From Clostridia bacterium (GTDB lineage: Bacteria > Bacillota > Clostridia > Oscillospirales > Acutalibacteraceae): a stretch of DNA of 64,000 nucleotides. Below the pieces are notes generated by a model that saw only the letters and a program-made list of their open reading frames with translations, made no database searches and had not been told where the DNA came from. The stretch's first letter is position 1; every line of letters starts with the position of its first letter. This document shows, piece after piece, positions 43,991 through 52,968 of the stretch. The position numbers were made by a program, and so were the translations under genes. Location: assembly GCA_017517665.1 (NCBI GenBank), contig JAFWYP010000021.1:1-64000 (forward strand), written 5' to 3'.

Positions 43991-45376
43991 ATGGCAGATA
44001 ACAGTTTGCTTTCTTTTGACAATATACAGATGCCCTACAGCCTCGAAGCGGAGCAGGCTGTACTCGGCAGTATACTTGTAGACCCTTCCTGCCTTTCGCA
44101 GGCGGCGGTTTACATAACTCCCGAAGCATTCTATCTTCCTCAGCACGCATCCATTTTTGAAGCGATGATAAGTATTGATGCAACGGGTCAGAAGATTGAC
44201 CCTCTTGTGATTCTCAACCTTCTCATTCAGCAGGGTGTTTATGACAGCGCTTCAGGAAAAAACTATCTTTTCCAGCTTAAAGACAGCGTGCCTTCAACGC
44301 AGAATGTTGAAATGTATGCAAAGATAGTGCGCGAGAAGTTCTATATAAGAACGCTTATCAATATTTCTGTTGAAACGGTTGAAAGTGCCGTTGCTCAGGA
44401 AGAAACAGCGGATGCACTTCTCGATAATGCAGAGCAGAAGATATACAATATCCGTCAGGGTAAAACAACAAACGCTCCTTCAAAACTTAAGGATATTATC
44501 GTTAACAATGTTTACGATACACTTAAGAAAATCACTGGTGAGGATAAAGAGCTTTATAAAGGCTATACAACGGGTTATTCCGATCTTGATAAGGTGCTTA
44601 CGGGTCTTAACCGTTCTGACCTTATTCTTATCGGTGCCCGCCCTGCAATGGGTAAAACGAGCTTTGCGCTCAACCTTGCGCGAAACGTTGCCGCAATGGG
44701 CAAGAGAAAGGTTCTTTTCTTCTCTCTTGAAATGACCAAAGAACAGCTTGCAATGAGAGTTCTCGGTACTGAAGCACGCGTTTCAAGCATGAAAATGAGA
44801 AACGGAAATATTTCTCAGGATGAATGGATAAGGCTCGGTATGGCAACGAGTGCGCTTAATGACTGTGAGCTCTATTTTGACGATACTTCAAGCATCACCG
44901 TTCCCGAAATGAAGGCAAAGGTCAGAAGACTCGGAGGCGTTGAGTGTGTTATTATTGACTATCTCGGTCTTATCAAGGGCAGCACGAGAACGGAAAACCG
45001 TGTTCAGGAAGTCAGTGAAATAACACGAAACCTCAAAATGATGGCGAAGGACCTCAATATCCCCGTTGTCTGCTGTGCACAGCTTTCCAGAGGTACTGAG
45101 GGCAGAGGGAAATCGCACAGACCTCAGCTTTCTGACCTTCGTGAATCGGGTTCAATTGAGCAGGATGCCGATATTGTTATGATGCTTTACAGACCCGATT
45201 ACTATAAAGGCGAAAAAGACGACGATGAGCAGGGTGCAGCCGAGCAGCAGGAAAATGCAAATGTAGCCGAGGTTATTGTTGTTAAAAACAGACACGGCGA
45301 AACAGGAACGGTCAATTTTGTGTTTGACGGTGAACATACTCTGTTCCTCCAGTTGGAGAAAATTCACGATGAATAA
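43991..45376 (+). CDS. dnaB: Replicative DNA helicase DnaB
   Basis: A 461-residue hexameric replicative helicase (DnaC in B. subtilis naming). The N-terminal domain begins MPYSLEAEQAVLGSIL; the RecA-like motor has Walker A ILIGARPAMGKTSFALNLA near residue 210, LFFSLEMTKEQL, Walker B CVIIDYLGLI, and SDLRESGSIEQDADIV. There is no intein and the length is normal. It starts one base after the rplI stop, and its end overlaps the tilS start by eight bases. Confidence 0.97.
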   Translation: MADNSLLSFDNIQMPYSLEAEQAVLGSILVDPSCLSQAAVYITPEAFYLPQHASIFEAMISIDATGQKIDPLVILNLLIQQGVYDSASGKNYLFQLKDSVPSTQNVEMYAKIVREKFYIRTLINISVETVESAVAQEETADALLDNAEQKIYNIRQGKTTNAPSKLKDIIVNNVYDTLKKITGEDKELYKGYTTGYSDLDKVLTGLNRSDLILIGARPAMGKTSFALNLARNVAAMGKRKVLFFSLEMTKEQLAMRVLGTEARVSSMKMRNGNISQDEWIRLGMATSALNDCELYFDDTSSITVPEMKAKVRRLGGVECVIIDYLGLIKGSTRTENRVQEVSEITRNLKMMAKDLNIPVVCCAQLSRGTEGRGKSHRPQLSDLRESGSIEQDADIVMMLYRPDYYKGEKDDDEQGAAEQQENANVAEVIVVKNRHGETGTVNFVFDGEHTLFLQLEKIHDE

Positions 45377-46709
45377 TAAAATCAGAAATTCAATAGAACA
45401 TTATAATATGCTTCCGGAAGGCGCGTCGGTTGTTGCGGCGGTATCGGGCGGAAGTGACTCTATGGTTCTTTTGAATGTTCTCAATTCTCTTAAAGATGAA
45501 TTAAAATTTACTCTTTGTGCCGCCCATGTCAATCATTGCTTAAGAGGCGAAGATGCGGACAACGACCAGCATTTTGTTGAAGAAAAGTGCAAAGAAATGG
45601 GTGTGCCTGTTCATGTGCTTAAGGTTGACGTTGCCGCTAAGGCAAAGGAAAGCGGAGAAGGCTTTGAAGAGTGCGCAAGAAGGATAAGATATGAATTTTT
45701 CAATTCTCTCGGAGAAGAAATAATTATCGCAACGGCACATAATCTCAGCGATAAAATTGAAACCTTTCTCTTTAATTTTTCAAGAGGAAGCACTTTGAGA
45801 GGTCTTTGTTCAATTCCGTCAAAGCGTGAAAATATCATAAGACCGCTTATTGACTGCACAAAAGCGGAGATTCTTGATTACTGCAAAAAAAACGGAATTG
45901 AATATGTAACGGATGCAACAAATGCCGATGTCACGTATTCACGCAACAGAATAAGGCATAATGTTGTAAAAGAGTTTACGGTTATCAATAATTCTTTTGA
46001 AAAATGTGCAGGCAGATGTATTTCGGCAATCAGCGAGGATGAAGCCTTTCTTTCTTCGCTTGCCCGTGAATATGTTGAAAGCGCAAGATGTCAGAACGGA
46101 TTCGATGCCAAAAAGCTTGCCGAAGCACCTCTTCCGCTGAAAAGAAGAGCCGTTATCAGAATAGTTGAAGAATGCACCGGAATAACTCCCGAATATAAAT
46201 TTGCGGACTCAATTTGCGGCATGCTTGATAATCATGGAAAGATTCAGATTAACGGGGGAGTAACTGTCAGAGTGTGTAAAGGAATTCTTGATTTTCCGAA
46301 GGAAGCAGAAGAAGGAAAGATTTCCGAAATCGTTGACGGAAAAGCGGAATTTTTTGATTCGGTTATTGAAACGAAAATTGTTAATATTAAGGAAATAAAT
46401 AATTTACAAAACATTTCAAAACAAGGGTTGGAATATTATCTTGATTGTGATAAAATAATCGGCAGACTCGTTGTAAGAAGCCGTCAGGCAGGCGATAAAA
46501 TATCGCTCAAATCAAGAGGATGCACCAAAACCCTCAAAAAACTTTTCAACGAGCTTGAGATATCTCCTGAAAAACGGAATTCCGTTGCAATTTTTGCGGA
46601 TGAAAAAGGTGTTGTGCTCGTTGAAGGCTCGGGCTGTGACTCAAGAGTTGCGGTAAACAAAGCAACGGAAAATGTTTTGCTTGTGAGAATAAAAAAGTGT
46701 GGGGTGTAA
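45369..46709 (+). CDS. tilS: tRNA(Ile)-lysidine synthetase
   Basis: A 446-residue TilS that converts C34 of tRNA-Ile(CAU) to lysidine. The PP-loop [18 protein letters not shown] lies near residues 20-37, with [14 protein letters not shown] and [16 protein letters not shown] following. ATG at 45369 is chosen because the protein then begins just before the PP-loop domain as in homologues; the longer frame upstream is inside dnaB. It overlaps dnaB by eight bases and is followed one base later by hpt, a common Firmicutes order. Confidence 0.95.
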   Translation: MNNKIRNSIEHYNMLPEGASVVAAVSGGSDSMVLLNVLNSLKDELKFTLCAAHVNHCLRGEDADNDQHFVEEKCKEMGVPVHVLKVDVAAKAKESGEGFEECARRIRYEFFNSLGEEIIIATAHNLSDKIETFLFNFSRGSTLRGLCSIPSKRENIIRPLIDCTKAEILDYCKKNGIEYVTDATNADVTYSRNRIRHNVVKEFTVINNSFEKCAGRCISAISEDEAFLSSLAREYVESARCQNGFDAKKLAEAPLPLKRRAVIRIVEECTGITPEYKFADSICGMLDNHGKIQINGGVTVRVCKGILDFPKEAEEGKISEIVDGKAEFFDSVIETKIVNIKEINNLQNISKQGLEYYLDCDKIIGRLVVRSRQAGDKISLKSRGCTKTLKKLFNELEISPEKRNSVAIFADEKGVVLVEGSGCDSRVAVNKATENVLLVRIKKCGV

Positions 46710-46710
46710 A

Positions 46711-47253
46711 ATGCTTAACGATATCGAGAAAGTATATTACAGCGAAGAACAGCTTCATTCAATCGTTGAAAAACTCGGAAAACAGATAAGTGAAGATTAT
46801 AAAGATAAAAACCTGCTTCTTGTAAGTGTTCTTAAAGGCTCTGTTGTTTTTATGGCAGACCTTATGAGAACAATAACCGTTCCTTGCGCGATTGACTTCA
46901 TGTGCGTTTCAAGCTATAAGAGCGGAACGGAGTCATCGGGTGTAGTAAAGATTGTGAAAGACCTTGATATCAATCTTGAGGGTTACGACCTTCTGATTGT
47001 TGAGGATATTCTTGATTCAGGAAAAACTCTCAGCAGTCTTAAAAAAATCCTTATGAGCAGAAACCCCAAGAGCATAAGAATATGCACTCTTCTTGATAAA
47101 CCCGAACGCAGAGTAGTTGACGATATTTTTGCCGATTATTCGGGCGCAGAGGTTCCTGATGAATTTGTGGTCGGCTACGGTCTTGATTATGATGAAAAAT
47201 ACAGAAACCTTCCTTATATCGGTGTTCTTAAAAGAAAGGTATATGAAAAATAA
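46711..47253 (+). CDS. hpt: Hypoxanthine(-guanine) phosphoribosyltransferase
   Basis: A 180-residue purine salvage enzyme that joins hypoxanthine or guanine to [21 protein letters not shown] and the PRPP loop [19 protein letters not shown], then [22 protein letters not shown], are the family signatures. ATG at 46711 lies one base after the tilS stop with GTGTGGGG upstream. It is part of the tilS-hpt-ftsH cluster. Confidence 0.97.
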   Translation: MLNDIEKVYYSEEQLHSIVEKLGKQISEDYKDKNLLLVSVLKGSVVFMADLMRTITVPCAIDFMCVSSYKSGTESSGVVKIVKDLDINLEGYDLLIVEDILDSGKTLSSLKKILMSRNPKSIRICTLLDKPERRVVDDIFADYSGAEVPDEFVVGYGLDYDEKYRNLPYIGVLKRKVYEK

Positions 47254-47289
47254 ATAAGTGAATGATAATATGAGGAGTGATTTTTCCAA

Positions 47290-49194
47290 TTGAATACTAA
47301 AAACGTCAATTCAGGCAATTTTAAAAAGAAACTGCCAACCATTTTAACCTATATTCTTATTCCTTTGCTGATTATCGGCGGTGTTACCATTTATGCGCAG
47401 ACACAGAAAAAGGAAAAAACAAAATATTACGAAATTGTTGCTCTTTTCAATGAAGGCAAGGTTTCCGAATACAACCTCAACCTCAGCAGCGGTGCATTGA
47501 CATATAAGCTTAAGGGCGATGATAAGAAGGTTTATACCTTCAGCGTCCCTAATGTGAACCTTTTTGTTGATGACGTTCATGAGGATGTTATTAAGTTTAA
47601 CACCGAAAATCCCGATCAGAAGATAAAGGCTGATTATATTGCTGGTTCAACCGGTCAGTGGCTTTATAATATTGTTCCCACGCTTCTTCTTCTCCTTGCA
47701 ATGGGCGGACTGACATTCTTTATGTTTAAGAGAATGAATCAGACAATGTCAAATGAAAACAACCGTACTTTGAGCTTCGGTAAAGCAAGAATCAAGCAGG
47801 CAAAGGACGAAAAGAGAAAGACAACATTCAAGGATGTTGCAGGTGCGGACGAAGAAAAGGAAGAACTTGAAGAAATCGTTGAATTCCTCAAGAATCCCAA
47901 TAAATTCGATACTCTCGGTGCAAGAATTCCCAAGGGTGTTCTTCTTGTAGGCCCTCCGGGAACGGGTAAAACTCTTCTTGCAAGAGCAGTTGCAGGCGAA
48001 GCGGATGTTCCTTTCTTCTCAATTTCGGGTTCCGATTTCGTTGAGATGTATGTCGGTGTCGGCGCATCGAGAGTCCGTGACCTCTTTGACCAGGCAAAGA
48101 AGAATTCGCCGTCAATCATTTTTATTGATGAAATTGATGCGGTAGGCCGTCACAGAGGTGCAGGCATGGGCGGCGGACATGACGAAAGAGAACAGACACT
48201 CAACCAGCTGCTTGTTGAAATGGACGGCTTCGGTGCAAATGAGGGAGTTATCGTTATTGCGGCAACAAACCGACCCGATATCCTTGACCCCGCACTTCTC
48301 CGTCCCGGCAGATTTGACCGTCAGGTAACAGTAAATTATCCCGATACAAAGGGCAGACTCGAAATTCTCAAGGTTCATGCAAAAGGCAAACCCATCGCTC
48401 CCGATGTTGACCTTAACAGCATTGCTCATGCAACAATCGGATTTACGGGTGCAGACCTCGAAAACCTTCTCAATGAAGCGGCTCTTCTTGCTGCAAGAAT
48501 TGATAAGAAGGCAATCACAATGGAAGAAATTGACGAGGCAGCTCTTAAGGTTCAGGTAGGTTCGGAAAAGAAATCCCATAAAATGAACGAAAAAGCAAAG
48601 AAGCTTACCGCTTATCACGAAGCCGGTCACGCGGTTTCGAGCTTCTATCTTGAACATGAAGACCCTGTTCACCAGATTTCAATTATTCCAAGAGGTATGG
48701 CAGGCGGTTATACGCTTTACAGACCCACTGAAGAAAAGAATTATACTTCCAAGAACGAAATGCTTGACAGCCTTGTAGGTCTCCTCGGCGGACGCGTTGC
48801 GGAAGCTCTTGTTCTCGGTGATATTTCAACCGGAGCTTCAAACGATATCGAAAGAGCAACCGAAATCGCAAGAAACATGGTTACAAAATACGGTATGAGC
48901 GAAAAGCTCGGACCAATTGCATTCGGCGGCGGAAACCGCGAGGTTTTTCTTGGCAAGGATTACGGTCAGGTGCGTAACTATTCCGAAACCGTTGCTTCAC
49001 AGATTGATGAGGAAATTGAAGAAATCATCAGAAATGCTTACGGCAGAACGGAATCAATCCTCACAGAGCATATGGATAAGCTTCATATTGTCGCTCAGAA
49101 GCTCTTTGAGCATGAGAAGATGACGGGCGAAGAATTTGCCGCAATTATGACAGAAACAGTTACAGAACCGTCTGCAGACGAAATTACAGAATAA
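47290..49194 (+). CDS. ftsH: ATP-dependent zinc metalloprotease FtsH
   Basis: A 634-residue membrane AAA protease. Two helices (about residues 14-34 and 117-138) flank an outer domain; the AAA module has [33 protein letters not shown] and the second region of homology with arginine finger [11 protein letters not shown]; the protease has [11 protein letters not shown] with the zinc His residues. The start is TTG at 47290, twelve bases after GAGGAG; no ATG lies before the first helix. It degrades misfolded membrane proteins and regulators. It lies downstream of hpt, the usual order. Confidence 0.97.
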   Translation: MNTKNVNSGNFKKKLPTILTYILIPLLIIGGVTIYAQTQKKEKTKYYEIVALFNEGKVSEYNLNLSSGALTYKLKGDDKKVYTFSVPNVNLFVDDVHEDVIKFNTENPDQKIKADYIAGSTGQWLYNIVPTLLLLLAMGGLTFFMFKRMNQTMSNENNRTLSFGKARIKQAKDEKRKTTFKDVAGADEEKEELEEIVEFLKNPNKFDTLGARIPKGVLLVGPPGTGKTLLARAVAGEADVPFFSISGSDFVEMYVGVGASRVRDLFDQAKKNSPSIIFIDEIDAVGRHRGAGMGGGHDEREQTLNQLLVEMDGFGANEGVIVIAATNRPDILDPALLRPGRFDRQVTVNYPDTKGRLEILKVHAKGKPIAPDVDLNSIAHATIGFTGADLENLLNEAALLAARIDKKAITMEEIDEAALKVQVGSEKKSHKMNEKAKKLTAYHEAGHAVSSFYLEHEDPVHQISIIPRGMAGGYTLYRPTEEKNYTSKNEMLDSLVGLLGGRVAEALVLGDISTGASNDIERATEIARNMVTKYGMSEKLGPIAFGGGNREVFLGKDYGQVRNYSETVASQIDEEIEEIIRNAYGRTESILTEHMDKLHIVAQKLFEHEKMTGEEFAAIMTETVTEPSADEITE

Positions 49195-49200
49195 ATCATA

Positions 49201-49227
49201 ATCACCGCAGAGTTTTTCTGCGGTGAT
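49201..49227. repeat. Perfect 11-base hairpin between ftsH and trmB
   Basis: ATCACCGCAGA and TCTGCGGTGAT surround the loop GTTTT. No T run follows, so it is not a standard terminator; it may stabilise the ftsH mRNA end or act as a processing site. Confidence 0.7.
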
Positions 49228-49249
49228 ATATATGTAGGGTGTGAAAACC

Positions 49250-49918
49250 ATGAGAATGAGAAAGAAAAAACATCTTGAGGAGCGTCTTGAAAAATGTGAC
49301 AATGTGCTGACTCTTTTCAGTGATGACTGCAATTTTAATACTGCGATTGAAAAGAAAGAATATATTGACACCGAAGAGCTTTTCGGTAACAGCAATCCGG
49401 TTGTGCTTGAAATCGGCTGCGGCAAAGGGAAATTCGCCTGTGAACTTGCAAAGCAAAACCCCGATATCAATGTACTTGCACTTGAAAAGTGTGCCAATGT
49501 CATTGTTATGGCGAGTGAAGCGGCGACAAATGAAAACATAACCAATCTCAAATTTCTTCGCTGCGGTGCGGAATATCTTGAGAAATACATAAAGCCTGAG
49601 TCGATTGAACGAATTTATCTGAATTTTTCATGCCCGTATCCCAAGAAAAGATATGCAAACCACCGTCTCACAAATGAGCGTTTCCTTAAAAGCTACAAAG
49701 TAATACTCAAAAAGGGTGCGGAGATACATCAGAAAACCGATAATATGCACTTCTTTGAATATTCAATCGAGCAGCTTACGGGCAGCGGATTCAGCCTTAA
49801 GAATATTTCCCTTGACCTTCATAACAGCGATTTTGAGGGCAATATCGAAACCGAGTATGAACACAGGTTTTCATCAATGGGCATGCCGATTTACAGGCTT
49901 GAAGCTTATCTTAAATAA
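49250..49918 (+). CDS. trmB: tRNA (guanine46-N7)-methyltransferase, unusual active-site motif
   Basis: A 222-residue SAM-dependent methyltransferase of the TrmB family. The SAM site VVLEIGCGKGKFACELAKQ, the LALEKCANVIVMA strand and the C-terminal EIHQKTDNMHFFEYS are typical. The hallmark region, normally NFPDPWPKKRHxKRRL, reads NFSCPYPKKRYANHRL: the Asp, the His and an Arg that matter in E. coli TrmB are replaced. The change may be clade-typical. ATG at 49250 is preferred to GTG at 49241 because AGGG lies ten bases ahead. It follows ftsH after a hairpin and ends at a bidirectional terminator. Confidence 0.88.
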   Translation: MRMRKKKHLEERLEKCDNVLTLFSDDCNFNTAIEKKEYIDTEELFGNSNPVVLEIGCGKGKFACELAKQNPDINVLALEKCANVIVMASEAATNENITNLKFLRCGAEYLEKYIKPESIERIYLNFSCPYPKKRYANHRLTNERFLKSYKVILKKGAEIHQKTDNMHFFEYSIEQLTGSGFSLKNISLDLHNSDFEGNIETEYEHRFSSMGMPIYRLEAYLK

Positions 49919-49921
49919 AAC

Positions 49922-49952
49922 AAAAATCCGAGGATTAACCTCGGATTTTTTT
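49922..49952. terminator. Bidirectional terminator between trmB and znuB
   Basis: AAAAATCCGAGG and CCTCGGATTTTT form a perfect 12-base stem with a five-base loop and T runs on both strands. Confidence 0.92.
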
Positions 49953-50787
49953 ATGCCTTTTTTGAGATTTTTCCGATTGATAAACAAATCAGAAAAACAA
50001 CTATATTCGCCGCAACGATTGTTGAGCCGACGGGTGTGCCGTAAAGAATTGCGATGAAAATACCGATAACCGCACATATAACCGAGATAACGGCAGAGCT
50101 GATTATAACCGAAAAGAAGTTTTTGAAAATTCTCATTGCCGAAAGGGCAGGGAAGATAATCAGAGCCGAAATGAGGAGTGCACCGACAAGCTTCATTGCA
50201 AGCACGATAACAACGGCTGTGATAACGGCTATGAGCGTGTTGTAAGCCTTTGCGTTTGTGCCCGTTGCCGAAGCGAAGCCTTCATCAAAGGTTACCGCAA
50301 AAATCTTGTGATAGAAAAGAACAAAAACAAGAATAACAACAGCTGCAAGCACGGCGCAGAGAATGACATCGGACTTTGAAAGAGTCAGAATTGATGTTGA
50401 TCCGAAAAGAGTTGTGCACGCATCTCCGCTTACGTTGGGTGATGCGGAAAAAATATTCAGAAGCAGATATCCGAGTGCAAGCGCGCCGACGGATATCATT
50501 GCAATTGCCGCATCGCCCTTGATTTTGGAATTGCTTGTTATACCTAAAAGAATAACTGCCGCAATTATTGTTATCGGAAGCGTGACCGTCATTGGTGCAA
50601 GTCCGCAGACGGTTGCAACCGCCATTGCACCGAAGGCAACGTGAGAAAGTCCGTCACCAATCATTGAGTATCTTTTCAATACAAGACTTACTCCTAAAAG
50701 TGCGGCGCAAAGAGCGATAAGAACGCCTGCAATAAGCGCAAACTGAACGAAGGGGTAGCTGAAATAAGAAACTATTTTATCAATCAT
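49951..50787 (-). CDS. znuB: Zinc (metal) ABC transporter permease ZnuB-like
   Basis: A 278-residue permease with about eight helices of the ABC-3 family: GVSLVLKRYSMIGDGLSHVAFGAMAVA and LVGALLISALIIFPALSAM are signatures. ATG at 50787 has GGAGGG seven bases upstream; an ATG at 50793 is too close to it, and the longer open frame lies inside znuC. It overlaps znuC by eight bases. It is the last gene of the zur-znuA-znuC-znuB operon and forms the membrane channel for zinc (or manganese). Confidence 0.93.
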   Translation of the reverse strand: MIDKIVSYFSYPFVQFALIAGVLIALCAALLGVSLVLKRYSMIGDGLSHVAFGAMAVATVCGLAPMTVTLPITIIAAVILLGITSNSKIKGDAAIAMISVGALALGYLLLNIFSASPNVSGDACTTLFGSTSILTLSKSDVILCAVLAAVVILVFVLFYHKIFAVTFDEGFASATGTNAKAYNTLIAVITAVVIVLAMKLVGALLISALIIFPALSAMRIFKNFFSVIISSAVISVICAVIGIFIAILYGTPVGSTIVAANIVVFLICLSIGKISKKA

Positions 50788-51493
50788 TTTCATGCCCTCC
50801 GTCGCAAATGAAGCAGTGACAGCCGTCACTCTTCTGATAATCCTCTTTCGTTCCGAAAAACAATGGCTTGTTGCCGATATGAAGAATATGCGAAGCAAAT
50901 TCGATGGCGGCATGAATATCGTGCGATACCATGATAACCGTTGTGCCCTCGTTGTTTATGTCGCTGATAAGGCGGTAAAGATTTTTTGTAACAACGGGAT
51001 CAAGACCTGCAACGGGTTCATCAAGCACAAGCAGTTTTTTTGTTGCACAGAGTGCTCTTGCAAGCAGAACTCTCTGCTGCTGACCGCCCGAAAGCTCTCT
51101 GTAGCAATCGGAAGCAAGGTCGGATATTCCGAGCTTGTCCATTATATCGTTTGCACGCTTTTTCTGTTCCTTTGAATAAAACGGACGCAGACCGCAGCCG
51201 TTGAGGCAACCCGAATAAACGATTTCTTTAACGGAAGCGGGAAAATCCTTCTGTACGGGTGTCTGCTGAGGAAGATATCCGATTTCGTTTTGTTTAAGAC
51301 CGTCGCCGAATTCGATTTTGCCCGAAACAACGTTTTTCTGACCGAGCAGAGTTTTCATGAGAGTGCTCTTGCCCGAACCGTTTTCGCCTACTATGCAGAG
51401 ATAGTCGCCTTTGTTAACCTCAAAATCAAGGTCTGTAACAATGGCTTTTCCCTCGTATCCGAGAGAAACTCCGCTGACTTTTATAAGTGCCAT
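50780..51493 (-). CDS. znuC: Zinc ABC transporter ATP-binding protein ZnuC-like
   Basis: A 237-residue ABC ATPase: Walker A CIVGENGSGKSTLMKTLLG, Q-loop YLPQQTPV, signature ELSGGQQQRVLLARAL, Walker B KLLVLDEPVAGLDP, and the switch His in VMVSHDIHAAI are all present. The C-terminus carries Cys and His residues (GCHCFICDGGHEND), which may bind metal. It overlaps znuA by one base and znuB by eight. It powers the importer. Confidence 0.95.
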   Translation of the reverse strand: MALIKVSGVSLGYEGKAIVTDLDFEVNKGDYLCIVGENGSGKSTLMKTLLGQKNVVSGKIEFGDGLKQNEIGYLPQQTPVQKDFPASVKEIVYSGCLNGCGLRPFYSKEQKKRANDIMDKLGISDLASDCYRELSGGQQQRVLLARALCATKKLLVLDEPVAGLDPVVTKNLYRLISDINNEGTTVIMVSHDIHAAIEFASHILHIGNKPLFFGTKEDYQKSDGCHCFICDGGHEND

Positions 51494-52437
51494 CAGTTAA
51501 GTGCCTCCCTCAGAATTTCAAGATTGTTTCTCATAATATCAAGATAATTTGTGCCTCGTGCAATATCTGCCGATGAAACCGACTGGCAGGAATCGAGAGT
51601 GAGAATTTTTGCACCCGTTTCGCTGCAAATCATTTCCGCAATTGAGCCGTCGGAGCCTTCTGTTATGATAACGGCAGGCAATTTAAGCTCTTTTGTTTTG
51701 TCAATTAAAAATGCCATTGTCTGAAAGCTTGCTTCGCTTTCGGATGAGCAGCCCGAAAATGCGGCGTGATAGTCAAGACCGTAATCTTCAACAAGATAGC
51801 GGAAGGGGAAACGGTCTGCAAAAAGAAGAGTGTTTCTGTTTGCGGACTCGATAACCGATTTATATTCTCCGTCAAGTGCGTTAAGAGAATTAATATAGTT
51901 TTCGGCATTTGTTTTGTATTTTTCCGAATTTGCCGAATCAATTTCACAAATTATTTCGCAAAGATTTTTTGTGATTTCGGCTGAGTTGCGAAGAGAGAGC
52001 CATATATGCTCATCCTTTTCGTGCTCACTTTCATGGATGTGATTGTGCTCTTTTTCCATACCTGCCACATAATCGACCTCATATGTTTCAACCATATCCA
52101 TGAGTGCAACTGGTTTAAGGCTTTCCGAATTTGCTGATTTGAGTGTGCCTTCAACCCATGAATCAGAAATTCCGCCAATATAGATGAATAAATCCGCCGA
52201 AGCGATTTCAATGATATCCGTTGCGGTAGGTTCGTAGCTGTGAAGGTCAGCACCGTCATCAAGAAGAAGCGAAAGACCTTCTTCACTGCCGAGAATATTT
52301 TTAACATAGTCATACTGCGGAAATGCCGTGCAAACAATCTTAAGTCCCTCATGGCTTGTCCCGTTGCTGTTGACGCATGAACACATAACAACCGTGCACA
52401 TGATAAGGCAAAGAATAATTGATAATAATTTTTTCAT
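51493..52437 (-). CDS. znuA: Zinc-binding lipoprotein ZnuA-like (ABC solute-binding protein)
   Basis: A 314-residue cluster A-1 substrate-binding protein. The signal peptide ends in a lipobox-like VVMCSC, so it is probably a lipoprotein. TAFPQYDYVKNILG, DGADLHSYEPTATD (His ligand), the His-rich loop EKEHNHIHESEHEKDEH with HIWLS (second His), and the later FADRFPFRYLVEDYGLDYHA with a third His match zinc binders. The His-rich loop favours zinc over manganese. ATG at 52437 follows GGAGGAG, 12 bases after the zur stop. Confidence 0.93.
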   Translation of the reverse strand: MKKLLSIILCLIMCTVVMCSCVNSNGTSHEGLKIVCTAFPQYDYVKNILGSEEGLSLLLDDGADLHSYEPTATDIIEIASADLFIYIGGISDSWVEGTLKSANSESLKPVALMDMVETYEVDYVAGMEKEHNHIHESEHEKDEHIWLSLRNSAEITKNLCEIICEIDSANSEKYKTNAENYINSLNALDGEYKSVIESANRNTLLFADRFPFRYLVEDYGLDYHAAFSGCSSESEASFQTMAFLIDKTKELKLPAVIITEGSDGSIAEMICSETGAKILTLDSCQSVSSADIARGTNYLDIMRNNLEILREALN

Positions 52438-52449
52438 TTTCTCCTCCGA

Positions 52450-52836
52450 TTATTTGCAATCGCCGCATTTGCCGAGTAAAACAGTGTGGCTGTCTATCTC
52501 GAAAGCGGTGTTTTTCTTTATATCGTTCTGTATAAGTGCGGAAACATCATGGTCAAGATGGTAAACCTTGCCGCAGTCGGTGCATTTTATGTGAAGATGA
52601 CCTTCACATTTCTCGTTATTAATGAACTGATATACAAAGCTTCTGCTGTTGCCTTTGACCGTGCGGTGAACAAGACCCTCTTCAACAAGCTTTGTCATAA
52701 GACGGTAAGCTGTGCTCTGGCTTATATCATCTTCACTCATGCTGCAGACGATTTCTTCAATCGTAAAAGCTTTTTCGCTGTTTGACTGCAAAAAGTCAAG
52801 CAAAGCCTTTCGCTGATGTGTATTATATGTTTTCAT
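52450..52836 (-). CDS. zur: Fur family metal regulator (Zur-like)
   Basis: A 128-residue Fur-family repressor: winged helix (TIEEIVCSMSEDDISQSTAYRLMTKLVEEGLV) and dimer/metal domain with KCTDCGKVYHLDHD and a C-terminal KCGDCK, the two CxxC pairs of the structural zinc site. ATG at 52836 follows GGAGG. It heads the operon with znuA, znuC and znuB, so it is most likely Zur, and a palindrome in its leader suggests autoregulation. Fur or PerR identity is less likely given the neighbours. Confidence 0.9.
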   Translation of the reverse strand: MKTYNTHQRKALLDFLQSNSEKAFTIEEIVCSMSEDDISQSTAYRLMTKLVEEGLVHRTVKGNSRSFVYQFINNEKCEGHLHIKCTDCGKVYHLDHDVSALIQNDIKKNTAFEIDSHTVLLGKCGDCK

Positions 52837-52849
52837 ATTTCCTCCGAAA

Positions 52850-52866
52850 TTAAGAATAACTCTTAA
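52850..52866. promoter_or_regulatory. Palindrome in the zur leader (putative Zur box)
   Basis: TTAAGAATAACTCTTAA is a perfect 6-5-6 inverted repeat between the -10 box (52870-52875) and the ribosome binding site of zur, so it covers the likely transcription start. Confidence 0.6.
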
Positions 52867-52869
52867 ATT

Positions 52870-52897
52870 ATTATACACAAATGTAAACCGATGTCAA
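52870..52897 (-). promoter_or_regulatory. Promoter of the zur-znuACB operon
   Basis: TTGACA and TATAAT, both perfect, are 16 bases apart on the minus strand. Confidence 0.8.
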
Positions 52898-52906
52898 TAT
52901 AAAAGG

Positions 52907-52935
52907 TTGACTTTGGAGTGATTTTGATATAAAAT
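52907..52935 (+). promoter_or_regulatory. Promoter of the metallophosphoesterase gene
   Basis: TTGACT (52907-52912) and TAAAAT (52930-52935) are 17 bases apart. It is divergent from the zur promoter with only nine bases between the -35 boxes. Confidence 0.6.
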
Positions 52936-52968
52936 ATTTACATTAATTTATTATACGGAGGTATTGAA

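Noticed and set aside
45276..45368. 31-residue N-terminal extension of TilS
   Set aside because: It overlaps dnaB coding sequence; the ATG at 45369 just before the PP-loop domain is the sensible start.
48112..48672. 186-residue open frame on the minus strand
   Set aside because: Antisense to the AAA and protease domains of FtsH, rich in Cys and Phe without any domain pattern.
50788..50913. N-terminal extension of the ZnuB-like permease
   Set aside because: It lies inside znuC in another frame; GGAGGG at proper spacing fixes the start at 50787.
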